Shown here: one piece after another, positions 28,901 through 38,005 of the stretch
Layout: each line of letters starts with the position of its first letter
Numbering within the stretch: position 1 is the first letter of the stretch
Assembly (NCBI GenBank): GCA_937920515.1
Contig: CALEUG010000001.1
Coordinates: 19,404 to 83,403 of the forward strand
Length of the DNA: 64,000 bases
Origin: an uncultured bacterium
GTDB taxonomy: Bacteria > Acidobacteriota > Aminicenantia > Aminicenantales > Saccharicenantaceae
Direction: 5' to 3'
Translations under genes and position numbers: made by a program
Notes under the pieces: generated by a model
Told to the model about the DNA's origin: nothing
Seen by the model: the letters and a program-made list of their open reading frames with translations, nothing else
Database searches by the model: none

Positions 28901-29344
28901 ATTATTTCCTATGCCCTGAATAACTACTGGCATACCAATTACAAGGCCGACCAGGAAGGAGAAATCGAACTTCGCTATTCCCTTTTCCTCAACTCTAATC
29001 TGGACCCGGCACTGCTCAAGACCCAGGCCCTTGAGGTCTGTCAGCCTCCGGTTATAATGCCGGTTGACGAAAGACGGGTACCCCTGCAGCCGGTTCTTAA
29101 CCTCGAGCCGGAAAGGGTCGTGGTCACCAGGTTAAAGGCCATCCCGGGAGTTTCCGACTCCAGGCCGGCTCTGCTGCTCAGACTGTACAACGCCGGCGGA
29201 CAACCAGAAACAATCAACCTCAAGGGGCTTCTTTTTCCCGGAAGAAAAGTCTATTTATCCAACCTGAAAGGAGAACCACTGGCCCAGGTCACCCGGCCTT
29301 TCCGGATGCTGCCCTGGGAGGTGGTAACTCTTCGGGTGGAATGA
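25967..29344 (+). CDS. Secreted GH38-family alpha-mannosidase
   Basis: About 1125 residues with a signal peptide ending near ...LAGLRAQ. After an N-terminal beta-rich region of about 270 residues comes the GH38 catalytic domain: the zinc-binding PHSHLDIGYSDYQ, the likely nucleophile Asp in ITDIPSYSW, and YTVGGDNGPPD. The C-terminal half is the beta-sandwich part typical of alpha-mannosidases. GH38 enzymes release alpha-mannose from N-glycan-type chains. The N-terminal extension before the HxD motif is longer than usual. The frame opens at a TTG 30 bases upstream, but the ATG at 25967 gives a normal signal peptide. A GH2 gene follows 67 bases downstream. Confidence 0.87.
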   Translation: MSLKEKSGFRSVPGVLALVMLSLAGLRAQPPAEAWLNGYQRTIESQKIFYHSPYPDQLPALLVRASDGTMKSVWETQVVPADFSASAAVFVFMGGLATGKGSHRFYLKVNGAQALEFTTSENPARREWTVLGPEGLGLTFRTALVDQFDELFGYFFLTVPRRFLEPGKPLRLELTAEKGGSSDWVMVFEQPLSSWARLKVLPAILNTRPRRQPLLLEISHFGPPVSVRIKMGRNISVSKTLQTGYNQLYLETEPVSNPARVEAVVLRGKELLFRAACEQKPVRAIELWLLPHSHLDIGYSDYQEEVEKKQWQNIETAIELAEKSQSLPPEARFKWNVEQLWHVETYLRKADEQKREKLLRAVKNGWIGLQATLTNQLTGLCHPEELLELTAFARELETMGFPPVTSAMITDIPSYSWSFVPALALAGVRYLSSGPNFMPVLPDGGDRVGRALRTWADRPFYWVSPSGQEKVLFWMAGRGYSWFHGLNLGNFRVDKKREILEYVAELENKNYPYSLVQVRYTVGGDNGPPDPDLSREVAAWNKEFLTPRLVIATSEQLFLEMEKRHGLEIPAIRGDFSPYWEDGAASTARETALNRNLSERLLQLETLYSLLVPEEFIKKSADFYEAWRQVVLFHEHTWGAHDSVSNPDGENATRQWEYKKSILEKGQELANSLEEDLKAIMSSREEEALSRRKVLDIINTTSLTRSEIIFIPAELSAGLDLVLDENNRSLPSQRLVDGTLAVKISRLQPFSARRIYLKTGSSWPGGLARAGENFLENEQLRLEVSPETGAVSSLIFKPARNLELVDSEKFSGLNAYLYVPGTDPEKARPARVRQVRVLDSGPLVASLEIELEAPGCHSLKAVIRINGINGRIDFFNHIDKIKVREKESVHIAFPFRMPPTGIRLDLGWGAVNPFFEEIPGACLDFFSVQKAVSFSRPDFNLTWVTPDAPLVEIGELTDERSVGGFPRAWKKELQPSSTIISYALNNYWHTNYKADQEGEIELRYSLFLNSNLDPALLKTQALEVCQPPVIMPVDERRVPLQPVLNLEPERVVVTRLKAIPGVSDSRPALLLRLYNAGGQPETINLKGLLFPGRKVYLSNLKGEPLAQVTRPFRMLPWEVVTLRVE

Positions 29345-29411
29345 AAGTTTAAGATATAAGGTAAGATATAAGATATATGTTCTGGTAAAATATGAACCTC
29401 AGGAGGTCTCA

Positions 29412-32249
29412 ATGAAGAAAACCCGCTGGCCAAGACTCGGAATAATATCAATCGTCTTAGTGTCTGTTCTTATCTGGACTGAGGCCTTCGCCCAGCCGGG
29501 CGGACAGTTCGGTGCGCCCCGTCGCAGCAGCTTGATGATGCTCCCGGAAACCCAGCTGATTCTGACCGACTGGTTTATCCAGTCTTCGGCCCGCCTGAAG
29601 GCCGACGGGGCCGCCCTATCCCGGCCGGGAATCATGACTGACCGCTGGTACCCCACCCGGGTCCCGGCCACGGTGCTGGGCACCCTGGTTGAAAATAACA
29701 TCTATGGCGACGTATTCTTCGGGAAAAACCTGGAGAATATCAAAGTTGAGGACTTTCAGACCTCCTGGTGGTACCGGACCGAATTCCTGTTGCCCGCCTA
29801 CCCCGGACGAACCAGAACTTTCCTGGAACTGGACGGCGTTAACTACCGGGCCAACATCTGGCTGAACGGCCAGAAGGTGGCTGACGCCTCTGAAATTTAC
29901 GGCGCCTTCCGGCGCTTCCGCCTGGATGTCACCAAACTGGCCAGGTCAGGCGAGAGAAACGTCCTGGCCGTTGAGGTCATCCCGCCGGCTAAAGGTGAGC
30001 CGACCATCGGTTTTGTTGACTGGAACCCGGCTCCGGCCGACAACAGCATGGGTCTATGGCGGCCGGTCAGAATCAGGCAAACCGGAGAAGTTACCATTGA
30101 AAACCCTTTCGTCCAGACCACCCTGGATACCACCACCCTGAAGGAAGCCAGGCTGACCATCCAGGCCGAAGTTCGCAATCACTCCGATGTTCCGGTCACC
30201 GGCACCCTGGAAATAGAGCTGGAAAACATAAGGATTTCCAGAGAAGTCAGGCTGGGACCGAAGGAAGTCCAGAAAGTGGTTCTCAGCCCGGAAACCCACA
30301 AAGAACTGGTTCTGAGTAACCCCAGGATCTGGTGGACTCATGACCTGGGTCGCCCTGAACTTTATCTCCTTTTGATGGCCTTTAAGCTAAAAGCGCCAGC
30401 CGGGGATGAAAAGGCAACCACCAGGCCACCGGCCGCGGCTGAACCAGTCCCGCCATCCGCCCGGGAAAAAGAACAGGAAAAGGCCCCGGACCGGGAAAAG
30501 GATAAAGACCGGATGAGAATCCCACCTCAGTTCCAGGCGCTGATGCCGGTTTCCGACTGGCTGGCGCTGCGCTTCGGCATCCGGGAAATCAAGGACTACC
30601 TAAATGAACAGGGTCACCGCGGGTATCTCCTCAACGGTAAAAAGATTTTAATCCGCGGTGGAGGCTGGACCGATGACATATTTCTCAATAACAGGTCCAA
30701 AAAGCTCAGGGCTGAACTGATGTACGCCCGTCATATGAACCTTAACGCCCTGAGGCTGGAAGGTTTCTGGGGAACCAGCCGGGAGCTTTATCACCTGTGC
30801 GACGAGCTGGGCCTGTTGATTATGGTCGGCTGGAGCTGTCACTGGGAATGGGAGAATTATTTCGGGAAACCGGTTGACCCCAGGTACGGCGGGATTATCA
30901 GCCCGGAAGACATGGCCTTAGTAGCCACTTCTTTCCGTGACCAGGTGCGCTGGTTGCGCAACCACCCCAGCATCTTTGTCTGGGCCCTGGCCAGCGACCT
31001 GGTGCCCAAACCGGAACTGGAAAGAGAATACCTGAAAATTCTGGCCGAGGACGACCCGACCCGCCCCTTCCTAAATTCCACCGGAACCAGGGTTAGCGAG
31101 GTCAGCGGGAAATCGGGCGTCAAGATGAACGGCCCTTACGACTGGGTGCCACCCAACTACTGGTTCGAAGATAAGAAGAACGGTGGAGCCTTCGGCTTCA
31201 ATACTGAAACCGGACCCGGACCCCAGGTGCCGGTGCTGGAAAGCCTGAAGAAAATAATTCCGGAAGAGGCACTCTGGCCACCGAACGATTACTGGAATTT
31301 TCATTGCTCCCGCGGCCTGTTCAAATCCCTCGATAGATACAACGAGGCCATGCGGGAACGCCTGGGCTGGCCCGAAAGTGTGGCCGAGTACTGCGATAAG
31401 GCCCAGTTCCTCAATTACGAAGCTATGAGGGGCATGTTTGAAGCCTTTGTGGCCCGCCGGCCGGTAGCCACCGGAATCATCCAGTGGATGTTCAACTCGG
31501 CCTGGCCCAAGCTCTGGTGGCAGCTTTACGATTACTATCTTATGCCCACCGGGGCCTTTTACGGGGCCAGGAAGGCCAACAGCCCTGTCCATCTTATTTA
31601 TGACTACGAAACCCGGGAAATTATTGCCTCTAACCTGTCAGCGGTTAAGGCCGAAAAGCTTGGTGCCCTGGTCAGGGTATTCGACCTGGAACTCAAGGAA
31701 AAATTCAGGCAGGAATTCCCGCTGGTGCTGGAAGCGGACGGCAAGACGGTTCTTACCCGCCTGCCGGATATGCCCGACCTGACTGACCTCTATTTCCTGG
31801 ACCTGAGAATCATCGGGCCAAAGCAGTCGCTTGAAGACCATAATTTCTATGTCCTCAGTCAGGAGCCCGATGTGCTTGATTTCAAGAAGACGACCTGGTA
31901 TGTAACTCCGGTCAAAAAATATGCCAACCTGAAAGCCCTGAACCACCTGCCCGAATCACAGGTCAGGTACAGGTGGAAGGCGGAAGGAAAAGACCCCATC
32001 AGAAACCTGACTATCGAGCTTCACAACCCGGGGCCGCACCTGGCCTTCAACCTGGAAATCCAGGTCCTGAAAAAATTAAGGCAGAAGTCGGTTCTGCCAA
32101 TATTTCTCGAAGACAACTACATTTCTTTGCTGCCCGGGGAAAGGCGCACGGTTAAAGGCTATTTCTTCGGTGAAGACCTGGAAGGAGACGAGCTGGAAAT
32201 CAGGATAAAGGGCTGGAACGTTAAAACCCTGGAAGTTAAAAAGTTTTGA
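29412..32249 (+). CDS. Secreted GH2 exo-beta-D-glucosaminidase-type hydrolase
   Basis: A 945-residue GH2 enzyme with a signal peptide (to about residue 28), a sugar-binding jelly roll, an immunoglobulin-like domain and the TIM barrel. Most GH2 enzymes have Asn-Glu as acid/base; here the site is WALASD with Asp529, and the nucleophile is Glu599 in FNTETGPG. This Asp/Glu pair is the hallmark of the exo-chitosanase (CsxA) subgroup, which releases glucosamine from chitooligosaccharides. An unusual charged, Pro- and Glu/Lys-rich insertion of about 40 residues (near 330-370) separates the accessory domains from the barrel. AGGAGG precedes the ATG. Confidence 0.88.
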   Translation: MKKTRWPRLGIISIVLVSVLIWTEAFAQPGGQFGAPRRSSLMMLPETQLILTDWFIQSSARLKADGAALSRPGIMTDRWYPTRVPATVLGTLVENNIYGDVFFGKNLENIKVEDFQTSWWYRTEFLLPAYPGRTRTFLELDGVNYRANIWLNGQKVADASEIYGAFRRFRLDVTKLARSGERNVLAVEVIPPAKGEPTIGFVDWNPAPADNSMGLWRPVRIRQTGEVTIENPFVQTTLDTTTLKEARLTIQAEVRNHSDVPVTGTLEIELENIRISREVRLGPKEVQKVVLSPETHKELVLSNPRIWWTHDLGRPELYLLLMAFKLKAPAGDEKATTRPPAAAEPVPPSAREKEQEKAPDREKDKDRMRIPPQFQALMPVSDWLALRFGIREIKDYLNEQGHRGYLLNGKKILIRGGGWTDDIFLNNRSKKLRAELMYARHMNLNALRLEGFWGTSRELYHLCDELGLLIMVGWSCHWEWENYFGKPVDPRYGGIISPEDMALVATSFRDQVRWLRNHPSIFVWALASDLVPKPELEREYLKILAEDDPTRPFLNSTGTRVSEVSGKSGVKMNGPYDWVPPNYWFEDKKNGGAFGFNTETGPGPQVPVLESLKKIIPEEALWPPNDYWNFHCSRGLFKSLDRYNEAMRERLGWPESVAEYCDKAQFLNYEAMRGMFEAFVARRPVATGIIQWMFNSAWPKLWWQLYDYYLMPTGAFYGARKANSPVHLIYDYETREIIASNLSAVKAEKLGALVRVFDLELKEKFRQEFPLVLEADGKTVLTRLPDMPDLTDLYFLDLRIIGPKQSLEDHNFYVLSQEPDVLDFKKTTWYVTPVKKYANLKALNHLPESQVRYRWKAEGKDPIRNLTIELHNPGPHLAFNLEIQVLKKLRQKSVLPIFLEDNYISLLPGERRTVKGYFFGEDLEGDELEIRIKGWNVKTLEVKKF

Positions 32250-32457
32250 GTGAACGATAAATCTTAACTGAATAGGGGGCGAGGCCAGACAGAATAGAAA
32301 TTGAATTCTGAAAATTACAGGCCTTAAAAATTATAAAAATATCAACTGCTATTTTGCTGGCCGATTAATGAGCTGATTCGAAAACAAAGAATACCCGGGA
32401 ATTTATGCCGGGAATAGAACCTTCCCGGGAAAAATCCCGAAGTTGATTTCCAGGTAT

Positions 32458-34518
32458 TTATTTCTTTTTCAAAGAGTTGACCAGCTCTCTCAGTTTTTCC
32501 TGGTTCGGGTTCAGGCCGAGCGATTTCTCCCAGAGAGCCAGGGCTTTATCCCTGTCACCCATCTGGAAATAGCAGCTTCCGAGAAAGTTCAGGATTTCCA
32601 GGTTGACCCCGAAGCGATTCAGGTACTGTTCATAATAGACGGCTGCCCTAAGCGGCTGGTTGAGGGAATGGAAAGCCCTACCCAGCAGCGAGACCAGTTC
32701 GGGCGGGGCCTCGGGCTGGTCATATGGTCCGAGCAATTCTATTACCCGCTGAAATTCTCCCGCCCTGAACAGAGCCTCGGACAGGGCCAGGGCTGTCACC
32801 GGACCCGGGTTAAGAGAGTGGGCCCTGGCCAGGCGGCTGGTGGCTTCCTGAATGTTACCGCTATTTAAGTGCTGAATTCCCGTGGCCAGAAGCTCGTCGG
32901 CCTCGGTCAGACTGCCCCGGGACACCAGGATTGGGGCCGGCAGGTTGCTCAGGGGAGAAATTTCTAACTCGGCCCGGCGGCTGTCCCGGAGCTGGCCATC
33001 AACCAGCAGCTCAGCCTTCAGGCTGTAATACCCTGGCTTCAGGGCCGCCAGCGGCATTGATTCAACAACCAGACCTTCGGCTGAAATTTCCAGGGCAGGA
33101 CATTCCTTGCTCTGAACCGCCTGGTTCTCGGCCAGCAGGGAAATTTTTAAGGTTGACTTCTTCTTCAACTCATCGCTCCAGCCGTTTAGCTGAACGCAGA
33201 CCACCAGGGAATCGGAAACGGCAAACGACTTGAGGCTCCGGCTGAGAAGCTGCCTGTCGCCGACCTGGTACGGGAGAAGACCGGTGCCATCCTTTGCTTC
33301 CAGCTGGCCATAGGCCAGCAGAATCTGGCCGATTTCCGCGGGGCCCGGATTTTCCGGCAGGGTCAGCTTTTTGGAAAAGCTGGAGAATTCCCGCGAGACC
33401 GGGTTCTTGACCAGCAGGTCCAGGGTACAATTCCCGGGAATCAGGGGAAATACATCCTGAAAAGCCACCGCTCTTTTGCCGATCTCGCCCAGTTCTTCCC
33501 TGGTCAAATTCAGGGGGATGCTTTTATCGAACTGATAAATGGTTCGGCCCTTATCATCAGCAACCCGGCCGTTGAGGTCAAAACGCACCAGGTAATTCTG
33601 CCCGTCCTGACTCACTGACAGCTTGCCCGGCTCCACCGAATAATGAACAAGGTAGTGGCCTTTCTGGCTGCGCACCGTCCAGACCTCAAAATCAGAGCGG
33701 ATGTAATTGGTGCTGTACTCCACTTCTATCAGGTCCCTGTGGCGAAACCAGGCCTCGGCGTAGGCATCTTCCACCTTGCGCTGTGGCAGCGACATGATGG
33801 TGGCCAGAAGCCTGTTGGAAGCCAGGTTGATGACCCCGGGTTCCAGACGCTCGTTTGGTATGAGGCTGAGTGACTGCTCGGCCAGGTTGGGGGAAAGCTG
33901 GTAAAGCCGCTGGTAGGCGTCCCGGGCATCCCTGGCGTTATACATGTAATCGGCCACCAGGGCCTGGGGACCGTGGTCAGAAGGCGAGTAAAGAATGTAC
34001 TCCCCTGCTCCCTCTTTCTTGAAAAAAATTACGTTAAAACCGGTCGGCAGCCCGTAGCGGGGGTCGCCATAGTAAAACCAGACCTGGGCGGGATAGACGC
34101 CCATGATGTTTTCATAAGTTTCGATGTTGCTGGGCGGGCCGAGGATGATGTAGACGCGGCCCCGGTCGGTCTTCCAGCCAGGTTTGCCAGTTCCCCGCCC
34201 CAGGAACTGGTTGGCATAGTTAAGCCGGCGGTAATGCTCTTCCCTGAATTCATTCTGCGGGGTGCGAGGATCGGGGTCGCGCTGCTTCCAGAAGGCTTCG
34301 ATGAAGATATCCCTTTCCCGGTCGGTCTGCAGCTTTAGAAAAACCTCTCTCTCCCTGGGAGTTATGATATAAACCACCTCTTCTTCCAGCCACCTGCGGT
34401 ACCTTTCCGGCAGGCTGGCCGCCGCCAGAGAAAGTGAGAACAGAAAAATCAGACATAAGATAATTAGAAATCGGGGGACCCTTGTTTCAAAACGATGCTT
34501 CTTCTGGTCCATCTTCAT
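32458..34518 (-). CDS. GWxTD-domain protein with C-terminal TPR repeats
   Basis: A 686-residue exported protein. A membrane or signal segment (about 14-34) is followed by the GWxTD domain with FWKQRDPDP and the exact GWKTDRGRVYIILGPP motif, then a beta-rich region and, from about 540, three to four tetratricopeptide repeats. The function of GWxTD proteins is not established; the TPRs imply a scaffold role in the envelope. An in-frame TTG at 34554 lies in the T-run of the preceding terminator, so I prefer the ATG at 34518 (another is at 34512). It follows the TonB receptor gene on the same strand. Confidence 0.85.
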   Translation of the reverse strand: MKMDQKKHRFETRVPRFLIILCLIFLFSLSLAAASLPERYRRWLEEEVVYIITPREREVFLKLQTDRERDIFIEAFWKQRDPDPRTPQNEFREEHYRRLNYANQFLGRGTGKPGWKTDRGRVYIILGPPSNIETYENIMGVYPAQVWFYYGDPRYGLPTGFNVIFFKKEGAGEYILYSPSDHGPQALVADYMYNARDARDAYQRLYQLSPNLAEQSLSLIPNERLEPGVINLASNRLLATIMSLPQRKVEDAYAEAWFRHRDLIEVEYSTNYIRSDFEVWTVRSQKGHYLVHYSVEPGKLSVSQDGQNYLVRFDLNGRVADDKGRTIYQFDKSIPLNLTREELGEIGKRAVAFQDVFPLIPGNCTLDLLVKNPVSREFSSFSKKLTLPENPGPAEIGQILLAYGQLEAKDGTGLLPYQVGDRQLLSRSLKSFAVSDSLVVCVQLNGWSDELKKKSTLKISLLAENQAVQSKECPALEISAEGLVVESMPLAALKPGYYSLKAELLVDGQLRDSRRAELEISPLSNLPAPILVSRGSLTEADELLATGIQHLNSGNIQEATSRLARAHSLNPGPVTALALSEALFRAGEFQRVIELLGPYDQPEAPPELVSLLGRAFHSLNQPLRAAVYYEQYLNRFGVNLEILNFLGSCYFQMGDRDKALALWEKSLGLNPNQEKLRELVNSLKKK

Positions 34519-34552
34519 CCATTGATTATAGCTTTTTTGTCTTGCTGTGGGC

Positions 34553-34587
34553 AAAAAAAGGGCGCCCGGGAAAATCCCGGACGCCCC
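34553..34587 (-). terminator. Strong intrinsic terminator after the TonB receptor gene
   Basis: On the minus strand an 11-pair stem, GGGCGTCCGGG with CCCGGGCGCCC (one G-U), closes a five-base loop ATTTT and is followed by seven Ts (34559-34553). It lies 21 bases past the receptor stop codon. It also restricts where the promoter of the following GWxTD-TPR gene can be. Confidence 0.93.
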
Positions 34588-34608
34588 TGAGCTTCAACCT
34601 CAGCTGAA

Positions 34609-37600
34609 TCAGAACTCATAGCTGAAATTCAGGCGGATCTTTCTCGAAGGATAGGTGATACCGGAAACCCGGCCAATCTGAGGTTCATGAGGACCGCCGT
34701 AGCCGGCATTAACCACTGCATGCTCGTTGAACAGGTTCAGGATGTCAACCGCCAGCCTGATGTAGCCGGCCCTTTTCAGGCTGAAAGCCTTGTCGAACCT
34801 CAGGTCAACCACTTTTTCGTGGGGCAGGTACCAGGGCTTGGTCGGGTCGATGGAGACGATGTAATTGTCGCCGGTGTTGACCACCAGCCCGGCCGGATAG
34901 CCCCACTGGGTGATGACCGGATAGGTTTCCAGCGGCCACAGCGGTCGGCCGGAGTTGTACCTGAAGCGCAAACCGATGTCCATCTCCACCACCGGGATGC
35001 GATAGGACCCTGACAGCTTGAACTCGAACTTCTGGGTATGGGGCAGCGGGCCCTTCATGTTGTTGATGGTCTGGTTCAGCCCGGCCAGGAAGGTGGTGTC
35101 CATGACCATGGGGCCTTCAAAGTTGAAGTCCTGGCGGACCGACCTCATGGCCATGCCGTCTGACCAGGAGAACAGGGCTGAAGCCAGCATCTGCCAGCGG
35201 TCGGAGAAGCGCTTGTTCAGCATGAACTGCAGGCCCTGGTACAGGCGGCGCGGCTTGATGCCGTCCACTTCGGGCATGTTCTGGACCATGTAGTCCAGGT
35301 GTGAGCCTATCCAGCCGACATCGGCCCCATTGATCACTCCATCCCCGTTGTAATCCTTGAGCACCACGCTGTAGAGCGAAACCGTTTCTCCATAATACGT
35401 GGTGTAGGACTTGCGTTCGTATTCAAAGGGCTCCTGGGTGACTTCATTTAGCGGCCAGTTGACGAAGATGTTGCCCGTTCTTTTCCAGATATAAGTGGCG
35501 CTCAGCGACAGGTCCTTGACGAGTTCCCTTTCCAGATTCAGGGTAATCTGGTCGGTGTGCTGGTCCCTGGTGCCATCCTTGACCTTTAACTGCCAGGAGT
35601 AATCGATGGTCTGGTACTCATCCCACCAGCCCGGGCGGGAACCAGGGTCAACGTAAGTATCGCCATACAGATACCTGGCAGCGTTGGTGACTTCATCCGG
35701 GTCCACGTAGTTATTGCCGTTGAGGTCCACCAGGTCGAACGGGATGTTGTAGAAAATGTAATGGATGTTGGCAATTGGCATATCAGGGCCAAACCTTCTC
35801 AGGTACTCGACGCTGAGCGGCAGGTAGTAACGCCCGTAGCTTACCCTGAAGATAGTTTTCATATCCCTGGTCAGGGCATAGGTCAGGCCGATACGAGGCG
35901 AGAACAGCTTGAAGTCAAAGATATTGCCCGTGCCTTCCCTGTCCCTGAGAACCTTAAGACCGGTGTTAATCTCTTCAGGCCTGTTGACATACTCATAAAC
36001 TTTGCCCTTGCCGTACCTGGTGGTCATCCGGTCGAAGCGCAGGCCGAGGTTAATAGTTAACCTCTTGGCGGGCGTCCACTGGTCATCGAAGAAAATGCCC
36101 ATCTGGTCGGCCGTCCTGACGGTCAGAAAGGGGTTGAGCCAGGTCTGGCGGTTGTAGAAAACCAGTCCGGTAGCTCCATACCAGTTGCGCAGGTAATTGA
36201 TGTTCTGAGTCCAGGGAGCGGGATAGGCGAAGTTGGCATAGTTCTGGAAGTAGCCACCCAGCCAGTTACCGCGACCCATCGTGTACTGGACACCAAACTT
36301 GATATCGTGCTCGCCCAGGAAGTTTTCGGCGTAGTAAGAAACATCAGCCTGGATGGTATTACGGCTGGATTTCTGGGCTTCGACGTAGGGAAAGGCTCCG
36401 TTAATCCCGTAGACATTCCATTTCCACCAGTTGATGTAGCCCGGATGGTCAGGAGCATCTTCCGGGATGAAAGGCTGGTCATCTCTCCAGAAGCCTAAGT
36501 ACTTCAGGGTAAAAATGGTCTTGCCGGTGGCCATGTACTGCCACTGGGCGGAGACGCTGTGGGTGGAGCTGTTCTGGCCGTAGGTCATGGTTTCATCCCA
36601 GTGCGGGTTCCAGGTCCAGCCATCTCCCTTGTTGCGCTCGTAGTGGTAGGAAATCCAGGCCCGGTGATTGGTCCAGGGCTCGGTGGTCAGCTTGATATCT
36701 CCAAAGCGACCCCAGTACCTGTTGGGCACCGGCCAGAACGGAGTCTTGGACTCGGCCCTGATGTAATCGAGGCCACCGTAGAACCAGACCTTATCTTTCT
36801 TTATCGGGCCGCCCACGGTGAAATTAAACTCGTATTCCTTGGTGTTCTTGTTGAGGATGTCATCACCCGGGCCGATGTACAGCCTCTCCCCGAACGGCCC
36901 GAAGGCACCCATATCCACCGCCTGGCCTGGACTGGCCGGCTTGGGCTGGTTGTCGGCAATCCATTTCTTCGGGGCCCCGTTGACCATGAAATTGCCGTGG
37001 AACTCGTTGCTTCCGGACTTGGTCAGGACGTCAATGGCCACGCCGGAGTAGCTGCCGTACTCGGCCCTGGAGCCAAGGGCGATTACCCTGACTTCCTCCA
37101 CGGCGTTGTAATTGACATTGACCAGTGAGCCGTAGGCCGATGATCTGGGGTTGGTGGTATTAACGCCGTTGATTAAGAAGACGTTTTCGTTGGAAGAACC
37201 GCCATAGGCGTTGGGGCTGGGCAGCCAGCTCCCGTCCTTACCCTGGGCTACCATGCCCGGGGTGCTCAGAGCCAGATCGTAGAAGGCATCACGGGTGGTC
37301 GGCAGCTTGGCCAGCAACTCGCTGCCGATGCTGGTGGCCACAGTGGAAGTCTTGGCATCGACCACCGGCCCGGCCGCGGTTACCGTTACCATCTCCTCCA
37401 GCTTGCCGATTTCCATCCGGACATCGACCACCAGAGATGAACCGGCCGTAACCACGATGTTTTCCTGTTTGCTGGTCTTGAATCCGGGCAGGGAAGCGGT
37501 CAGCGTGTATCTGCCCGGCGGCACATTCATGAAAACATAGCCGCCCCGGGCAGAGGTGGTTGTAGCTCTCTTCCCGCCCATCAGAGCTGGTCCGGTAATT

Positions 37601-37755
37601 TCCACGGTCACCCCGGGCAGAGGAGCTCCTTCTTCATCAACCACTACGCCGGTGATCTTGCCGTATTCAATGGTCTGCGAGACAGCCAGCGGTGCCAGAA
37701 GCAACAGGATCAGGCTCAGTGAGAAAAGCTTTTCCCTCATTGACATTTTTTTCAT
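34609..37755 (-). CDS. TonB-dependent outer-membrane receptor with carboxypeptidase-regulatory domain (Oar-like)
   Basis: A 1048-residue protein with a signal peptide (about 1-26), a CarboxypepD_reg-like beta sandwich (about 30-115; ITGVVVDEEGAPLPGVTVEI), a plug domain containing the YGGSSNENVFLINGVNT segment, and a long beta-barrel ending in aromatic NFSYEF, the usual outer-membrane assembly signal. Such proteins import large ligands such as oligosaccharides or peptides with TonB energy. No SusD-like partner gene adjoins, so it is not a Bacteroidetes-type SusC. AAGGAGGG precedes the ATG. It lies between envelope TPR genes and is followed by a strong terminator, so it is probably transcribed alone at a high level. 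Confidence 0.92.
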   Translation of the reverse strand: MKKMSMREKLFSLSLILLLLAPLAVSQTIEYGKITGVVVDEEGAPLPGVTVEITGPALMGGKRATTTSARGGYVFMNVPPGRYTLTASLPGFKTSKQENIVVTAGSSLVVDVRMEIGKLEEMVTVTAAGPVVDAKTSTVATSIGSELLAKLPTTRDAFYDLALSTPGMVAQGKDGSWLPSPNAYGGSSNENVFLINGVNTTNPRSSAYGSLVNVNYNAVEEVRVIALGSRAEYGSYSGVAIDVLTKSGSNEFHGNFMVNGAPKKWIADNQPKPASPGQAVDMGAFGPFGERLYIGPGDDILNKNTKEYEFNFTVGGPIKKDKVWFYGGLDYIRAESKTPFWPVPNRYWGRFGDIKLTTEPWTNHRAWISYHYERNKGDGWTWNPHWDETMTYGQNSSTHSVSAQWQYMATGKTIFTLKYLGFWRDDQPFIPEDAPDHPGYINWWKWNVYGINGAFPYVEAQKSSRNTIQADVSYYAENFLGEHDIKFGVQYTMGRGNWLGGYFQNYANFAYPAPWTQNINYLRNWYGATGLVFYNRQTWLNPFLTVRTADQMGIFFDDQWTPAKRLTINLGLRFDRMTTRYGKGKVYEYVNRPEEINTGLKVLRDREGTGNIFDFKLFSPRIGLTYALTRDMKTIFRVSYGRYYLPLSVEYLRRFGPDMPIANIHYIFYNIPFDLVDLNGNNYVDPDEVTNAARYLYGDTYVDPGSRPGWWDEYQTIDYSWQLKVKDGTRDQHTDQITLNLERELVKDLSLSATYIWKRTGNIFVNWPLNEVTQEPFEYERKSYTTYYGETVSLYSVVLKDYNGDGVINGADVGWIGSHLDYMVQNMPEVDGIKPRRLYQGLQFMLNKRFSDRWQMLASALFSWSDGMAMRSVRQDFNFEGPMVMDTTFLAGLNQTINNMKGPLPHTQKFEFKLSGSYRIPVVEMDIGLRFRYNSGRPLWPLETYPVITQWGYPAGLVVNTGDNYIVSIDPTKPWYLPHEKVVDLRFDKAFSLKRAGYIRLAVDILNLFNEHAVVNAGYGGPHEPQIGRVSGITYPSRKIRLNFSYEF

Positions 37756-37886
37756 TTGACCCTCCTTTTTCCTTTAACCGACTCTTCCGCCTGAAAAGAC
37801 GCAGGCAGGAAGAAACCTTCAGACACTTTTGTTTTTAAAAACGGCCTTAATTCCCACCTCCTTTCCTGCAAAATCAGGTTAAACAT

Positions 37887-37917
37887 ATTCTACATCTTAA
37901 CCATGCCGTCCTGTCAA
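37887..37917 (-). promoter_or_regulatory. Candidate promoter of the TonB receptor gene
   Basis: On the minus strand a perfect TTGACA (37917-37912) is followed by TAGAAT (37892-37887) at 19 bases; an alternative -10 TGTAGA lies at 17 bases. The leader would be about 125 bases. Spacing is not ideal, so confidence is moderate. Confidence 0.45.
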
Positions 37918-38005
37918 GACATCCTTGACTCATCTGTCAGCCGCCACACCCTCTCCTCCAGGCCACAGTCAACCGGACCCATATATACTCCTCCGCATTG
38001 AAAGC

